Shown: positions 35,335 through 47,760, counted from the first letter of the stretch. The stretch: 64,000 bases of DNA from Bufo bufo (GCF_905171765.1 NC_053392.1:35162956-35226955), one strand, 5' to 3'. A program made the numbers and translations. The notes: generated by a model from the letters alone, not told the origin.

Positions 35335-36030
35335 GTTGTTTCTAGGAGACCCGGGGGGGAGTATACTAGGACTATTGAGAGAGGAGTTTTTTAGGATTCT
35401 AATGGGGGATGGGTATTCTAAGACTCTACGGGTGAAGTTTTTTTTTAGGACTGTTTTGGAGAGGGGTTCTGTACTACTATTGGGGGAGGGGGTTTCTAGG
35501 GCTATTAGAGAAAATATATATTTTTGGGGAATCTATTGGAAAAGGGCTTTTCTAGGACTCTACTAGGGAAGGGGTTTTCCAGGACTCTATTAGAGGAGGG
35601 TTTTTTGGGATTGTATTGGGGGAGAGGTTTTCTAGGCTTTTGTTTGTGGAGGGGTTTTCTAGGACTCTATTGGAGAAGAGGTTTTCTAGGATTCTATTGG
35701 GGAAAGGGGTTTTCGAGGACTACTGTGGAGATGTTTTCTAGGACTCTATTGGAGGTGGGTATTTTAGGATTGTATTGGGGGAGATATTTTCTAGGCTTTT
35801 CTTTGTGGAGGGGTTTTCTAGGACTGTATTGGAGGAGAAGTTTTCTAGGACTCTATTGGGGAAGGGGTTTTGTACGACTATTAGGCAAGGATTTTCTTGG
35901 ATTCTATTGGAGAAGTGCTTTTGTAAGACTCTACTGGGGGAGGGGTTTTCTAGGCTTTTCTTTATGGAGGGGTTTTCTAGGACTATGAAGGGGAGGTTTT
36001 CTAGTACTCTTCTAGGACTCTAGGTTATAA
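35335..36030. repeat. 27-30 bp minisatellite
   Basis: About 24 copies of a unit near GGGGTTTTCTAGGACTCTAT followed by TGGAGGA. The plus strand is open for 154 codons with a repeat like FLGLYWGRG, a product of the repeat. Confidence 0.93.
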
Positions 36031-36817
36031 GACGTTCAATAATTTTCTACTAAGCCTCCTCTGTTCTCAGTCACAGTGCTATAACATCATGATTACAGGG
36101 CAGTAGGGCACAGTTCACGTGTTCACCTTTTTCAGGTAGCTTCCACAACACTGTGCTCAGAAGTATTCCACTGTATATACTGTAGCTATGCTCATCCTGA
36201 GCTTACTGATGCATAAATAAAATACCAGCACTGCAGTAAAAAATGACACCTGGGTGAGAGCAGTGAAGAATGTAGCCTAGCAGTGCAGATGTATATTCCA
36301 TTCAGGGTGTATAGAAAGCTGGGTGTGTAATATAATAAAAGACTTGACACTAGAGAACAGCACATGTCGGAAATGATTCCTGTACCTAAAATAGTTCCCT
36401 AAATGTTTAATAAAGCTCTTCTTTCCAGTAACAATTAGCTGCAACACATACAATGCACACATTTAATCTGAGCAACGTATCAGTCAACAGACTGATAACA
36501 CAGAGCCAGCTGCTGGCACCGCGTCCCGGGCAGGTAATTACATCCAATAATTATAGGGTGCCTGGGGCGGTGAGCACTGCATGCATTAGGAATGATGAAG
36601 CTGAGGGACGAGGAGAAGGTGGAGCGTACGAAGGTGGAAGATGACAAATGTCCATGCATGGCCAGCCTTAGGGGTGTGCACCCTCTTCACACCTGGATAG
36701 GACGCAGTTTGCACTCTTGACCCAATGCTTGGTTCCCAAACCATTGACATACAGCGGCACAGGAAGAACTGGGAAACAGTGAAATAGTGTTATTTGGGCA
36801 CTGATTGATGGTGTTAT
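36031..36817. other. Low-copy sequence with a candidate non-coding element
   Basis: No gene recognised. 36400-36600 is non-repetitive with AACAATTAGCTGC, TTTAATCTGAG, GGTAATTACATCCAATAATT and GCATTAGGAATGATG, a cluster of TAAT/ATTA words. Regulatory function is only a guess. Confidence 0.3.
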
Positions 36818-37368
36818 TTGAGTACAGATAACGTATTAGATGTTATCTGCAGTCCTATGTAACACCACAGATAACATAGTATACAAATAATGTAGTAGAT
36901 GTCACCTGCAGTCCTATGTATCACCACAGATAACACAGGGATAACTCTCTGAGTACAGATAATGTAGTAGATGTCACCTGCAGTCCTATGTATCACCACA
37001 GATAACACAGGGATAACTCTCTGAGTACAGATAATGTAGTAGATGTCACCTGCAGTCCTATGTAACACCACAGATAACACAGTGATAACTCTCTGAGTAC
37101 AGATAATGTAGTAGATGTCACCTGCAGTCCTATGTAACACCACAGATAACACAGGGATAACTCTCTGAGTACAGATAATGTAGTAGATATCACCTGCAGT
37201 CCTATGTAACACCACAGATAACACAGTGATAGTTCTGAGTACAGATAATGTAGTAGATGTCACCTGCAGTCCTATGTAACACCACAGATAACAGTGATAA
37301 CTCTCTGCATACAGATAATGTAGTAGATGTCTCCTGCAGTCCTATGTAACACCACAGATAACACAGGA
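36818..37368. repeat. 72-bp minisatellite, second array, inverted
   Basis: About 7.5 copies of the same unit as at 6357-7738 but in reverse orientation: CCTGCAGTCCTATGTAACAC, CACAGATAACACAG and AGATAATGTAGTAGATGTC. Some units are shortened by 12-17 bp. The minus-strand open frame of 149 codons mirrors the plus-strand frame of the first array. Confidence 0.95.
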
Positions 37369-37429
37369 TTATTAATATCACATAGTTATATTTGGGGAAT
37401 TACTGTAGATATAATTTCTTTACTTCTGC

Positions 37430-37477
37430 CCCCCCCCACACACACATACACGCATACATATATACACGCATACATAC
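37430..37477. repeat. CA/CATA microsatellite, left part
   Basis: CCCCCCCCC then CACACACATACACGCATACA-type repeat. It resumes at 41938 beyond the LTR, so the LTR inserted inside one microsatellite. Confidence 0.88.
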
Positions 37478-37543
37478 TGTGGGGATTCGCTCTGGTAGGC
37501 AGGTTAGCGGACGCAGTACAGAGGCAAAAACAAATTCTTTGAA

Positions 37544-40500
37544 TTAACCACTTAAGGACCACAGGTTTATACCCCCCTAAAGACCAGGCCCTTTTTTACA
37601 AATCGGCACTCCACAACTTTAGCGGTTTATTGCTCGGTCATGCAACTTACCACCCAAATGAATTTTACCTCCTTTTCTTCTCACTATAGAGCTTTCATTT
37701 GGTGGTATTTCATTGCTGCTGACATTTTTACTTTTTTTGTTATTAATCGAAATTTAACGATTTTTTTGCAAAAAATGAAATTTTTCACTTTCAGTTGTAA
37801 AATTTTGCAAAAAAAAACGACATCCATATATAAATTTTGCTCCAAATTTATTGTTCTACATGTCTTTGATAAAAATAAAATGTTTGGGTAAAAAAAAAAA
37901 AATGGTTTGGGTAAAAGTTATAGCGTTTACAAACTATGGTACAAAAATGTGAATTTCCGCTTTTTGAAGCAGCTCTGACTTTCTGAGCACCTGTCATGTT
38001 TCCTGAGGTTCTACAATGGCCAGACAGTACAAACACCCCACAAATGACCCCATTTCTGAAAGTACACACCCTAAGGTATTCGCTGATGGGCATAGTGAGT
38101 TCATAGAACTTTTTATTTTTTGTCACAAGTTAGCGGAAAATGATGATTTTTTTTTTTTTTTCTTACAAAGTCTCATATTCCACTAACTTGTGACAAAAAA
38201 TAAAAACTTCCATGAACTCACTATGCCCATCAGCGAATACCTTGGGGTGTCTTCTTTCCAATATGGGGTCACTTGTGGGGTAGCTATACTGCCCTGGCAT
38301 TCTAGGGGCCCTAATGTGTGGTAAGGAGTTTGAAATCAAATTCTGTAATAAATGGCCGGTGAAATCCGAAAGGTGCTCTTTGGAATTTGGGCCCCTTTGC
38401 CCACCTAGGCTGCAAAAAAGTGTTACACATGTGGTATCTCCATACTCAGGAGAAGTTGGGCAATGTGTTTTGGGGTGTCATTTTACATATACCCATGCTG
38501 GGTGAGATAAATATCTTGGTCAAATGCCAACTTTGTATAAAAAAATGGGAAAAGTTGTCTTTTGCCAAGATATTTCTCTCACCCAGCATGGGTATATGTA
38601 AAATGACACCCCAAAACACATTCCCCAACTTCTCCTGAATACGGAGATACCACATGTGTGACACTTTTTTGCAGCCTAGGTGGGCAAAGGGGCCCATATT
38701 CCAAAGAGCACCTTTCGGATTTCACTGGTCATTTTTTACAGAATTTGATTTCAAACTCCTTACCACACATTTGGGCCCCTAGAATGCCAGGGCAGTATAA
38801 CTACCCCACAAGTGACCCCCTTTTGGAAAGAAGACACCCCAAGGTATTCGCTAATGGGCATAGTGAGTTCATGGAAGTTTTTATTTTTTGTCACAAGTTA
38901 GTGGAATATGAGACTTTGTAAGAAAGAAAAAAAAAAAAAAAAACATTTTCCACTAACTTGTGACAAAAAATAAAAAATTCTAGGAACTCGCCATGCCCCT
39001 CACGGAATACCTTGGGGTGTCTTCTTTCCAAAATGGGGTCACTTGTGGGGTAGTTATACTGCCCTGGCATTTTCCAGGGGCCCTAATGTGTGGTAAGTAG
39101 GTAAATGACCTGTGAAATCCTAAAGGTGCTCTTTGGAATGTGGGCCCCTTTGCCTACCTAGGCTGCAAAAAAGTGTCACACATGTGGTATCGCCGTATTC
39201 AGGAGAAGTTGGGCAATGTTTTTTGGGGTGTCTTTTTACATATACTCATGCTGGGTGAGAGAAATATCTCGGCAAAAGACAACTTTTCCCATTTTTTTAT
39301 ACAAAGTTGGCATTTGACCAAGATATTTATCTCACCCAGCATGGGTATATGTAAAATGACACCCCAAAACACATTTCCCAACTTCTCCTGAGTACAGCGA
39401 TACCACATGTGTGACACTTTTTTGCAGCCTAGATGCGCAAAGGTGCCCAAATTCCTTTTATGAGGGCATTTTTAGATATTTGGATCCCAGACTTCTTCTC
39501 ACGCTTTAGGACCCCTAGAATGCCAGGGCAGTATAAATACCCCACATGTGACCCCATTTTGGAAAGAAGACACCCCAAGGTATTCAATGAGGGGCATGGC
39601 GAGTTCATAGAAATTTTTTTTTTTAGGGCACAAGTTAGCAGAAATTGATATTTTTTTTTTTTCTCACAAAGTCTCCCTTTCCGCTAACTTGGGACAGAAA
39701 TTTCAATCTTTCATGGACTCAATATGCCCCTCACGGAATACCTTGGGGTGTCTTCTTTCCGAAATGGGGTCACATGTGGGGTATTTATACTGCCCTGGCA
39801 TTCTAGGGGCCCTAAAGCGTGAGAAGAAGTCTGGAATATAAATGTCTAAAAAACTTTACGCATTTGGATTCCGTGAGGGGTATGGTGAGTTCATGTGAGA
39901 TTTTATTTTTTGACACAAGTTAGTGGAATATGAGACTTTGTAAGAAAAAAAAATAAAAATTCCGCTAACTTGGGCCAAAAAAATGTCTGAATGGAGCCTT
40001 ACAGAGGGGTGATCAATGACAGGGGGGGTGATCAATGACAGGGGGGTGATCAATGACAGGGGGGTGATCAGGGAGTCTATATGGGGTGATCACCACAGTC
40101 ATTGATCACCCCCCTGTAAGGCTCCATTCAGTTGTCCGTATGCGTTTTGCGGATCCGATCCATCTATCAGTGGATCCGTAAAAATCATGCGGACGTCTGA
40201 ATGGAGCTTTACATGGGGGTGATCAATGACAGGGGGGAGATCAGGGAGTCTATATGGGGTGATCACCACAGTCATTGATCACGCCCCTGTAAGGCTCCAT
40301 TCAGACGTCCGTATGCGTTTTGCGGATCCGATCCATCTATCAGTGGATCCGTAAAAATCATGCGGACAACTGAATGGAGCTTTACAGGGGGGTGATCAAT
40401 GACAGGGGGGTAATCAATGACAGGGGGGTGATCAGGGAGTCTATATGGGGTGATCACCACAGTCATTGATTACCCCCCCTGTAAGGCTCCATTCAGACGT

Positions 40501-41428
40501 CCGTATGCGTTTTGCGGATCCGATCCATCTATCAGTGGATCTGTAAAAATCATGCGGACATCTAATTGGAGCTTTACAGGGGGGTGATCAATGACAGGGG
40601 GGTAATCAATGACAGGGGGGTGATCAGGGAGTCTATATGGGGTGATCACCACAGTCATTGATCACGCCCCTGTAAGGCTCCATTCAGACGTCCGTATGCG
40701 TTTTGCGGATCCGATCCATCTATCAGTGGATCCGTAAAAATCATGCGGACATCTGAATGGAGCTTTACAGGGGGGTAATCAATGACAGGGGGGTGATCAG
40801 GGAGTCTATATGGGGTGATCACTACAGTCATTGATCACCCCCCCTGTAAGGCTCCATTCAGACGTCCGTATGCGTTTTGCGGATCCGATCCATCTATCAG
40901 TGGATCCGTAAAAATCATGCGGACATCTAAATGGAGCTTTACAGGGGGGTAATCAATGACAGGGGGGTAATCAATGACAGGGGGGTGATCAGGGAGTCTA
41001 TATGGGGTGATCAGGGGTGATCAAGGGTGAATAAGGGGTTAATAAGTGACAGGGGGGGGTGTAGTGTAGTGTAGTGGTGCTTGGTGCAACATATTACTGA
41101 GCTACCTGTGTCCTCTGGTGGTCGATCCAAACAAAGGGGACCACCAGAGGACCAGGTAGCAGGTATATTAGACGCTGTTATCAAAACAGCGTCTAATATA
41201 CCTGTTAGGGGTTAAAAAAATCACATCTCCAGCCAGCCAGCGAACGATCGCCGCTGGCAGGCTGGAGATCCACTCTCTTACCTTCCGTTCCTGTGAGCGC
41301 GCGCGCCTGTGTGCGCGCGTTCACAGGAAATCTCGGCTCACGCGAGATGACGCCAATCGGCGTTAGCGTAGCCAGGGGGAGCCGCAGAGATGACGCCTTT
41401 CGGCGTTAGCTTAGCGGCAAGTGGTTAA
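37544..41428. mobile_element. TTAA-bounded palindromic element, 3.9 kb, inside an LTR
   Basis: Starts TTAACCACTTAAGGACCAC and ends with the inverse of TTAACCACTTGCCGCTAAGC, with TTAA at both ends. The interior alternates inverted modules of about 450 bp. Examples are GTATTCGCTGATGGGCATAG and its inverse around 38075 and 38225, GGTGTCATTTTACATATACC and its inverse at 38475 and 38590, and again at 39230 and 39340. A five-copy foldback tandem array occupies 39985-41015. Repeated 83-codon frames such as those with KKVSHMWY come from these modules in both orientations. No transposase is visible. Confidence 0.85.
39985..41015. repeat. Tandem array of foldback units, period 173-192 bp
   Basis: Five copies of a hairpin-forming unit (GGCTCCATTCAGACGTCCGT ... 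CGGACATCTGAATGGAGC), each followed by one to three 19-bp GGGGTGATCAATGACAGGG words and GATCAGGGAGTCTATATGGG. The CCGATCCATCTATCAGTGG core recurs at about 40155, 40328, 40520, 40711 and 40885. Spacing differences equal one 19-bp word. Confidence 0.92.
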
Positions 41429-41937
41429 ACAGTTCAGTGTTTATTTACACATTAAGTAAATGACAAAACAAAAAGTCTGCTTCAAGGAAAACAGTCACCT
41501 TGTGATTCTGGTGTTCATTCACACCATGCGGCAAAGAAGAAGTCCTTGGACAAAGCCGAATCCACCTGCTTTCACACCAACCATGTAGCAGGCCTTAATC
41601 CAGGCCCAAACTCCCAGGTGACAGGTCCCAACACAGAGACTGACAGAGCTCCACTGTCAGAGAGGAGTAATCCACTCACAGTTGACACTGCTGGCTGGGT
41701 TTTTTATAGGCCAGTCAAGACCCGGCCTGGAACGTGGGGAGAAGCCACCCACCCAGCACTTTGGCTGCTCCCAGTAAGAGCTGGCCCGGATCAGCTTACA
41801 GCCATGCTAAAATAGCAACGTGTCAACCAGCACTAGCTGCCGCTGCCACCTGAAAATACTGGCTCTTACTTCACCGAGGCCAGTAACCTCGGTGACACAT
41901 ACCTTCCGTCAACGACGGACCCTTGTGCCTACCTACA

Positions 41938-42432
41938 ATACATACACACACACATACACACACACATACATACACACACACACACACATACACACACACA
42001 TACATACTCAAACATACATACATACACAAACATACACATACATACACATGTACACACACATGCACACACACGTACACACACATGCACACACATATACACA
42101 CATACACACACACACACACATATACACACGTACACACATACACATGCCCACACATATACACACATACACACACATATACACACGTACACACATACACATA
42201 CACACACACACATGCACACACATATACACACATACACACACATACACACGCACATACACATACACACACACATACACACGTACACACACACATATACACA
42301 CGTACACACATACACATACACACACATATACACACATACACACACATATACACACGTACACACACATACTCACACACACATACACACACATATACACACG
42401 TACACACACATACACACACACATAAACACACT
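41938..42432. repeat. CA/CATA microsatellite, right part
   Basis: About 490 bp of CACACATA-, TACACACG- and CATACACA-type repeats. It is open in several frames on both strands with Thr-His or Cys-Val runs, which are compositional. Confidence 0.96.
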
Positions 42433-42639
42433 TGCTTTACAAACACTCAGTATAATGATGAAGGTTTCTTTTCCTCTCATTAAAAATGGAGTCTACAAAC
42501 AGAAAGCTAATTCATAAAACATTAACATCTGGGAGACTGTGAGTAATTCTCTCCTTGCCAAATGAGTCACCAGTGATAGGCACCTATCTGGAGGACTCTG
42601 CAATACAAGGCATACACAACCCCATCCCACCACAGTATC

Positions 42640-43985
42640 ACCTCCAACCCAATCATCTATTTCCACCATAACCTTCTATCAACTATCTCTACCCTAGCCT
42701 TCTACCATCTATGTCCATCTTAACCTCCCACTGTATTATTTATATCCATCCCAACCTTTTATAGTCTATTTCCACCCCAACTTTCTAATATCTATCCCCA
42801 TCCAAATTTTCTATCATTTATCTCCACCCCAGTCTTCTATCATCTACAGCTTGTCTCCACCATAACCTACTATCATCTGTCTCCATCATAACCTCCTATT
42901 ATTTACCTCCCCAAACATTCTAATATCCATGTCTTCTCCAACCTACTATCATCTATTTCCACCCCAACCTTCTGATATCTATCCCTACTCCAACTTCCTG
43001 GCATCTATCTCCACCCCAACTTTCTATCATCTACAGCAGGGGTGCATAACGTTTTCTGGTTGGGGCCACATTGTCAGACTGAACCAATGACGAGGGCCAA
43101 AAATAAAATTTTAAGGGGTATTAACAACAGAAATACTATATTTATGACATATTATACGTACAGTATATACCAATACTGTCTATTTACAGTTTCAGAACTC
43201 CCATCTAATGGGAGAAATACATGAAAAATACATGTGAGCAACCACAAGACATAGGCATACATGTCTATTACCAGATGGTTGGGAGCCGCATATAATGGCA
43301 TCAAGGGCCGCATGTGGCCCCTGGGCCGCAGGTTGTGCACCCCTGATCTACAGTGTATCTCAACCATTACCTCCTGTCATCTATCTCATCCTAACCTTCT
43401 AATATCTATCTCTACTCCAACCTTCTATCATCTATCCCCAACTTTCTGTCATCTATCTCCACCCTAACCGTCTTTTATCTATCTCCACCCCAACCTTCTA
43501 TTATCTATCCCCCCCTAGCATTCTAATATCTATCTGTACCACAACTTTTTATCATCCATCTCCTCCCTAGCCTTCTAATATCTGTCTTTACCCCAGACTT
43601 CTATCATCTGTCTCCCCCCCTAACTTTCTATTATTGATCTCAACCCAACTTCTTATCATGTATCTCCCTTTTAGCCTTCTAATATCAATTTCTACCTCAA
43701 CTTCCTATCATTTATCTCCATCCCAGCTTCCTATCATCCATCTCCACCCCAAACTAGCTTCATCTCAACCTTCTATCACCCACAGTGTACTTCCACCATA
43801 ACCTCCTATCTTCTTTCTCCCCCTTAACTTTCTAATATCTATCTCTACTCTATCGTTCTATCATCTATATCTACCTCAACCTTCTATCATCTGTCTCCCC
43901 CTAACCTTCTATTAACAATTTCTACCCCAATTATCTATCATGTCTCCATCCCAACCTACTATTATTGATCTCCATCCCTACCTCC
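42640..43985. repeat. Pyrimidine-rich minisatellite
   Basis: Diverged units of about 27-31 bp near CCAACCTTCTATCATCTATC followed by TCCACC. It is interrupted at 43037-43345 by a hAT element. Confidence 0.92.
43037..43345. mobile_element. hAT element inside the minisatellite
   Basis: Flanked by a perfect 8-bp duplication ATCTACAG at 43029-43036 and 43346-43353. Ends are CAGGGGTGCATAACGTTTTC and, inverted, CAGGGGTGCACAACCTGCGG. It is 309 bp with GGGGCCACATTG and GGCCGCATGTGGCCCC sub-terminal words and has no coding region. CAGGGGTGC ends plus the 8-bp duplication fit a Charlie-like hAT family. Confidence 0.93.
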
Positions 43986-45135
43986 TGTCACCTAATCTTT
44001 ATTTCCTTTCCACCCAAATTAAGATACTATAATGTAAATATTACTTTTACACCCCAAAATTGTTTTTGTGTTCAAACTACAGTTCATACCACAACATAAA
44101 AACAAGACCCTTATTTAGCAGTATCAAAAATTTTGTGTGATCCTAAAGGCCCATATAACTTATTGTTCCCTATGGGGTTAATAACATAGAGGCCTTGCTG
44201 TCACTTTGGATAAAATACAATAGACACGTGGAGGGGGTGAATACTTTTTATATGACACTCTTTAAGTCTGGTCGTCATTGGTCTCCTCATTGGTATAGTG
44301 GTGTGCAAGTGAATGAGACCAATTAAGCTAATTCTAGCCTCATCCAGGTTATGTTTGTCCACCAGTAAGCTTGGTATCTCCACACCGGTGTCTCTGGTTC
44401 CAGTAATGAACATTTTGTCTATATTTCTCTGACATTTCGCAGAACCTTCCACTGATTTATCCTCTCCCTGCAATTATCCATTTGACTTCTGCAGTAATCT
44501 CTCTGACTTCTGCAGTAATCAGCTTACTTCTACAGATTTTCAGTTGAAGGACCCGTTACATAATCTACTGTATTCTCAGGTTATGTCACATTCAGCAGCT
44601 TATCATTTCTAGGGTAGATGACAGAAACCTCCCAAAAGTACTGGAAATCACTCTGTATTCGCTAACATTCTAGGTTATTGAATTAACAAGTTGATAGACC
44701 TGGAACGAGGACATCATACCCTACTTTCATGAACTTCAACCATTACAATGGGACATCTAAAATATTGATTCCTGAAGGTCTCTGATTAGAGATGGTTCAT
44801 GAATTGCAATATCCTATTAGGTTTATGGATGATATGCGCTATGTGTTGCTACAGTGTTTCAGTGATGAAATTATCCATACTGCGTCTCCTCCAGGTTGGC
44901 GCCATCCTGGAGGAGACGCAGTATGCATAATTGTCCGATGTCCTTTTGATTACAGATGATTTGTTTGCATTTGCACTTTATCTTCCTATGTATTGCATTG
45001 ATGGACATATGTATGGACATGTATCCGCTGTATGTTTCCTCCAGTGATGTCGTCTCTCTTTTTTATCTCCTGCACCATACTTTCTTTTAATCATGTTTGT
45101 AAATTTATGTGATTTTGTAATAAAGTATTAATTCA
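43986..45135. other. Low-copy sequence
   Basis: No gene recognised. A 90-codon minus-strand frame at 44201-44473 has no motif. 44470-44525 contains the repeated word CTGACTTCTGCAGTAATC. 45085-45140 has TTTTGTAATAAAGTATTAAT, a possible polyadenylation signal on the plus strand with no recognisable gene upstream. Confidence 0.35.
44876..44925. repeat. Perfect 20-bp hairpin
   Basis: CATACTGCGTCTCCTCCAGG at 44876-44895 is exactly inverted at 44906-44925, separated by a 10-base loop TTGGCGCCAT. It may be the core of a small foldback element; no longer arms or target duplication are seen. Confidence 0.9.
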
Positions 45136-45139
45136 TTAT

Positions 45140-47760
45140 AAGCGGCCTGGCATTTTTTGTAGGTTCAGATTCTAACAAATCGGTTAAAAAATCTTGTCCA
45201 GTTGTAGTTGGCTGGAAGACAACCAGCAGGAAATTTGCTGCTTGATGCAGATTGGCAACTGATCTGCTGTGTGGCTTCTCTCGCCTAGGCTCATCAGTTC
45301 TGAGACAGCATGGCAACGCTTCAGTTTATACATATGATAGGAGGGAGAGGAAGGGGAGAGTAATGCTCTGCCCTGATGCTTGATGCTGTTGTGGATGGGG
45401 GGATTTCATAGAATAGGACTTGGAGGAGGCAGACAAATGACTGGTGTGGAAACCAGTTTGACACAAATGTGGAGGTGACAATGGGGCTTGGTCTCGTTGC
45501 TGTGGAGCTATGCCGCTGCTGCTGCACAAAGCATTGACCCAGGGGGCTGTGAAAGACATGTACTGTTGCTGCCTGCAACAGCTACTACAGGTGTCTACTG
45601 TGGTGTGTACCTTGCTGCACAGCAACAAGTCCAAGTAGTGGCCCACATTCTCCGCCATGTCACAGTACAAGGCAGAGATTTTTTTTTTTAAATAATTGCT
45701 GATAGGTAACTTCCAGGATGAGTGTATGTCATCAGTTACATAAAGTCAGCAAAATTCACTAAGTGGTATGGCAGCGACTTCACCGCCAGCTACTTGATCA
45801 GTTGGAATTGAGCTTGCACTTAAGCAGATTTCTATGCACGTATGGTTGTTTTCACACATTGCCTTATCTTTGGCTGATGACTGAGGAGGAGGACTAGTAG
45901 TCTGTGTGGGAGAAGCAGAACGTAATGATGATAATGAAAAGGAAACTGTACTACTTGTACTGCCTGGCTGCTAAAAAGAAGACTGGGAGAAGGAGGACAT
46001 CTTATTCTAACTCCTGAGGAGTTCAGTTTTCTCACTGAATCCGGTGATGCCGCCTCATGTGCTGCAATAGAACCGTGCTGCCTACATTTCTGTTTGAATG
46101 GCCGCAGCTTATTGTCATCCTGCAGATCTTGCACACTGCAGTGGTTTTGTGTGCCAGCATGGTGGAGAAAAGCTGCCAGCAGCCGAGCTTGGCTTAGGTC
46201 TGGCACATTGTGAGCCTGCATCCATAGTATCAGTGGTAGCAGTGGCATCACCAGTTCCTCTGCTGACCATGATAGGAATGTACATTGCTTCTGCTCCTTA
46301 TTGCCACCACAGCCACTACCCCCCTCCTCTGACATCACCTTCTCCTCATCACCTTAATCTGGTTCCCAGATCCTGTCCAACACACAATCATTATAGTCCT
46401 CAACCTCTCTGTCACTTTTATTAGACTGTGGTATGTCATCATGGGCTCCTTGCACCCCTTCCAAATTTCATCCTCTGTATTTGTCCCCACCCCTACCCTC
46501 ATGGCTACAAGTGCTAATACTACTACCTACACCAACACAGTTATGCATTTGAGTCATTAGGACTAACTGTTGTCACACAACTCAACCATAGGGAGACTAT
46601 CTTGGATATCTTCCATAGCATATGGGGTGTTGTTGACTCTTCTTAGGAAAAAAGAAGGTGCCCAACTAGGAGGCGTCATTGAAGACAGAGATGATGCAAC
46701 TGAAAGGCTTCTATGGGGCTGCAAGGAGGAGCAGGAAAAATGCTGTGACCCCTGGCTCCAAGGTATGGTGTCAGAATCGGAGGTGACCTCCACATCCCAC
46801 TGTGACTGAGAGAAAGAGTAAGCCATCCAATCCACAGTCTCATCCTCTTTCTCCTCAATAATAATCTTTTGCATAGTGAGGGAGAACCTACGGCCTATTG
46901 CTGCTACTGTACTACTACTAGCCAGATGGATTGTGCCTACTGTGCTGCTACTGCCATTTGCACTATTACAGCCATCCACATTCTCACTTGTGGATGATGT
47001 GACCCAGGTCTTTTGTTTTCCCCTCTTTGTTACACTTGTTATTAAATGAGGAAACTTTGCAACAGGTTTTTGGGGGAAAAAATGGTACAGATGGATGTCC
47101 CCCGGCTGCAACTAAACTATAAACTGCTATTGACACACAGAAATAAGATTATTTAAACACTTATTAATGGTAAAAAATTTGCAACAGGTTTTTGGGAAAC
47201 AGTAAAAGGCCTAATTGGACATGTGGGACAAAAATATACGCTATTATGCGGCTGTTGATGCATTAGATATGCTTACTGCACACATATAAACAGTAGAAGC
47301 TTTGCAACAGGTTTCTGGAAAGAAAAAAGTGCAACGGTGGAGCTCAGGTGGTGAGATATATGCTGCTAGTGATTCTGTCCCAGATTCTGTTCCACAATTA
47401 TGATCTATAGGAGCTTTAAAACAGGTTTTTGAACAAAAAAGGCTGGTTCATGCACAGAAAAAATTCTGCCTCTTTAAAAGCTCATGTGACTTGTCCCGTG
47501 CATTGTTCAAGAAGTTATGATCAGCTCCAGCCATGATTGTAAGAAACACAGTACACTAACTGCTCCTATCCTGTCCCTAGTAATCTACAGTACCTAACCA
47601 CACTCACCAAGAAGGACAAGCTGTAAGGTTATGCAAATCAAAGAAGTAGCAGGTGTTGGTAAGATCTGCAAAAGCTGAAATTTTTAAGCACCTAGCTCCA
47701 ATTTGTGGCGTGTGGGACGGGCAAATAAAGCCAGATTAAAACAAATTGTTTTAGCCACAT
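45140..47760 (-). repeat. Decayed interspersed element, family not recognised
   Basis: Minus-strand open segments occur in one direction: 46563-47111 (182 codons, Ser-rich with KEDETVDWMAYSFSQSQWDV), 45832-46338 (168 codons with PLLPLILWMQAHNVPDLSQA) and 45321-45670. Between 47055 and 47440 a tandem repeat of about 110-120 bp shares TTTGCAACAGGTTTTTGG (four copies). The Ser- and acidic-rich pattern with remnants in one strand suggests the body of an old DNA transposon. No catalytic motif, terminal repeat or target duplication is visible. A host gene cannot be excluded but is unlikely given the broken frames. Confidence 0.35.

Larger units (their letters stand above)
37478..41937 (-). mobile_element. 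Solo LTR, Gypsy-like, split by a TTAA element
   Basis: The two parts, 37478-37547 and 41429-41937, align end to end with the LTR at 27190-27805: TGTGGGGATTCGCTCTGGTA at the start, GTGTTTATTTACAC after the split, GCCTATAAAAAACCC (minus-strand TATA-like region, 41698-41712) and CTACCTACA at the end. It is flanked by ATAC at 37474-37477 and 41938-41941, although the CATA-rich flank makes this duplication ambiguous. On the minus strand it has promoter-like and AATAAACA signals in LTR order. It has no internal retroelement. Confidence 0.82.

Noticed and set aside
38314..39648. Repeated 83-codon frames with KKVSHMWY
   Set aside because: They appear on both strands because the underlying modules are inverted copies of a non-coding TTAA element.
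41820..42517. Thr-His-Tyr and Cys-Val repeat proteins
   Set aside because: CA/CATA microsatellite translated in different frames.
45832..47111. Two long minus-strand frames as a host gene
   Set aside because: Frames differ, stops intervene, no known domain is visible, and the region contains repeat-like tandem segments; kept as an unclassified decayed element.
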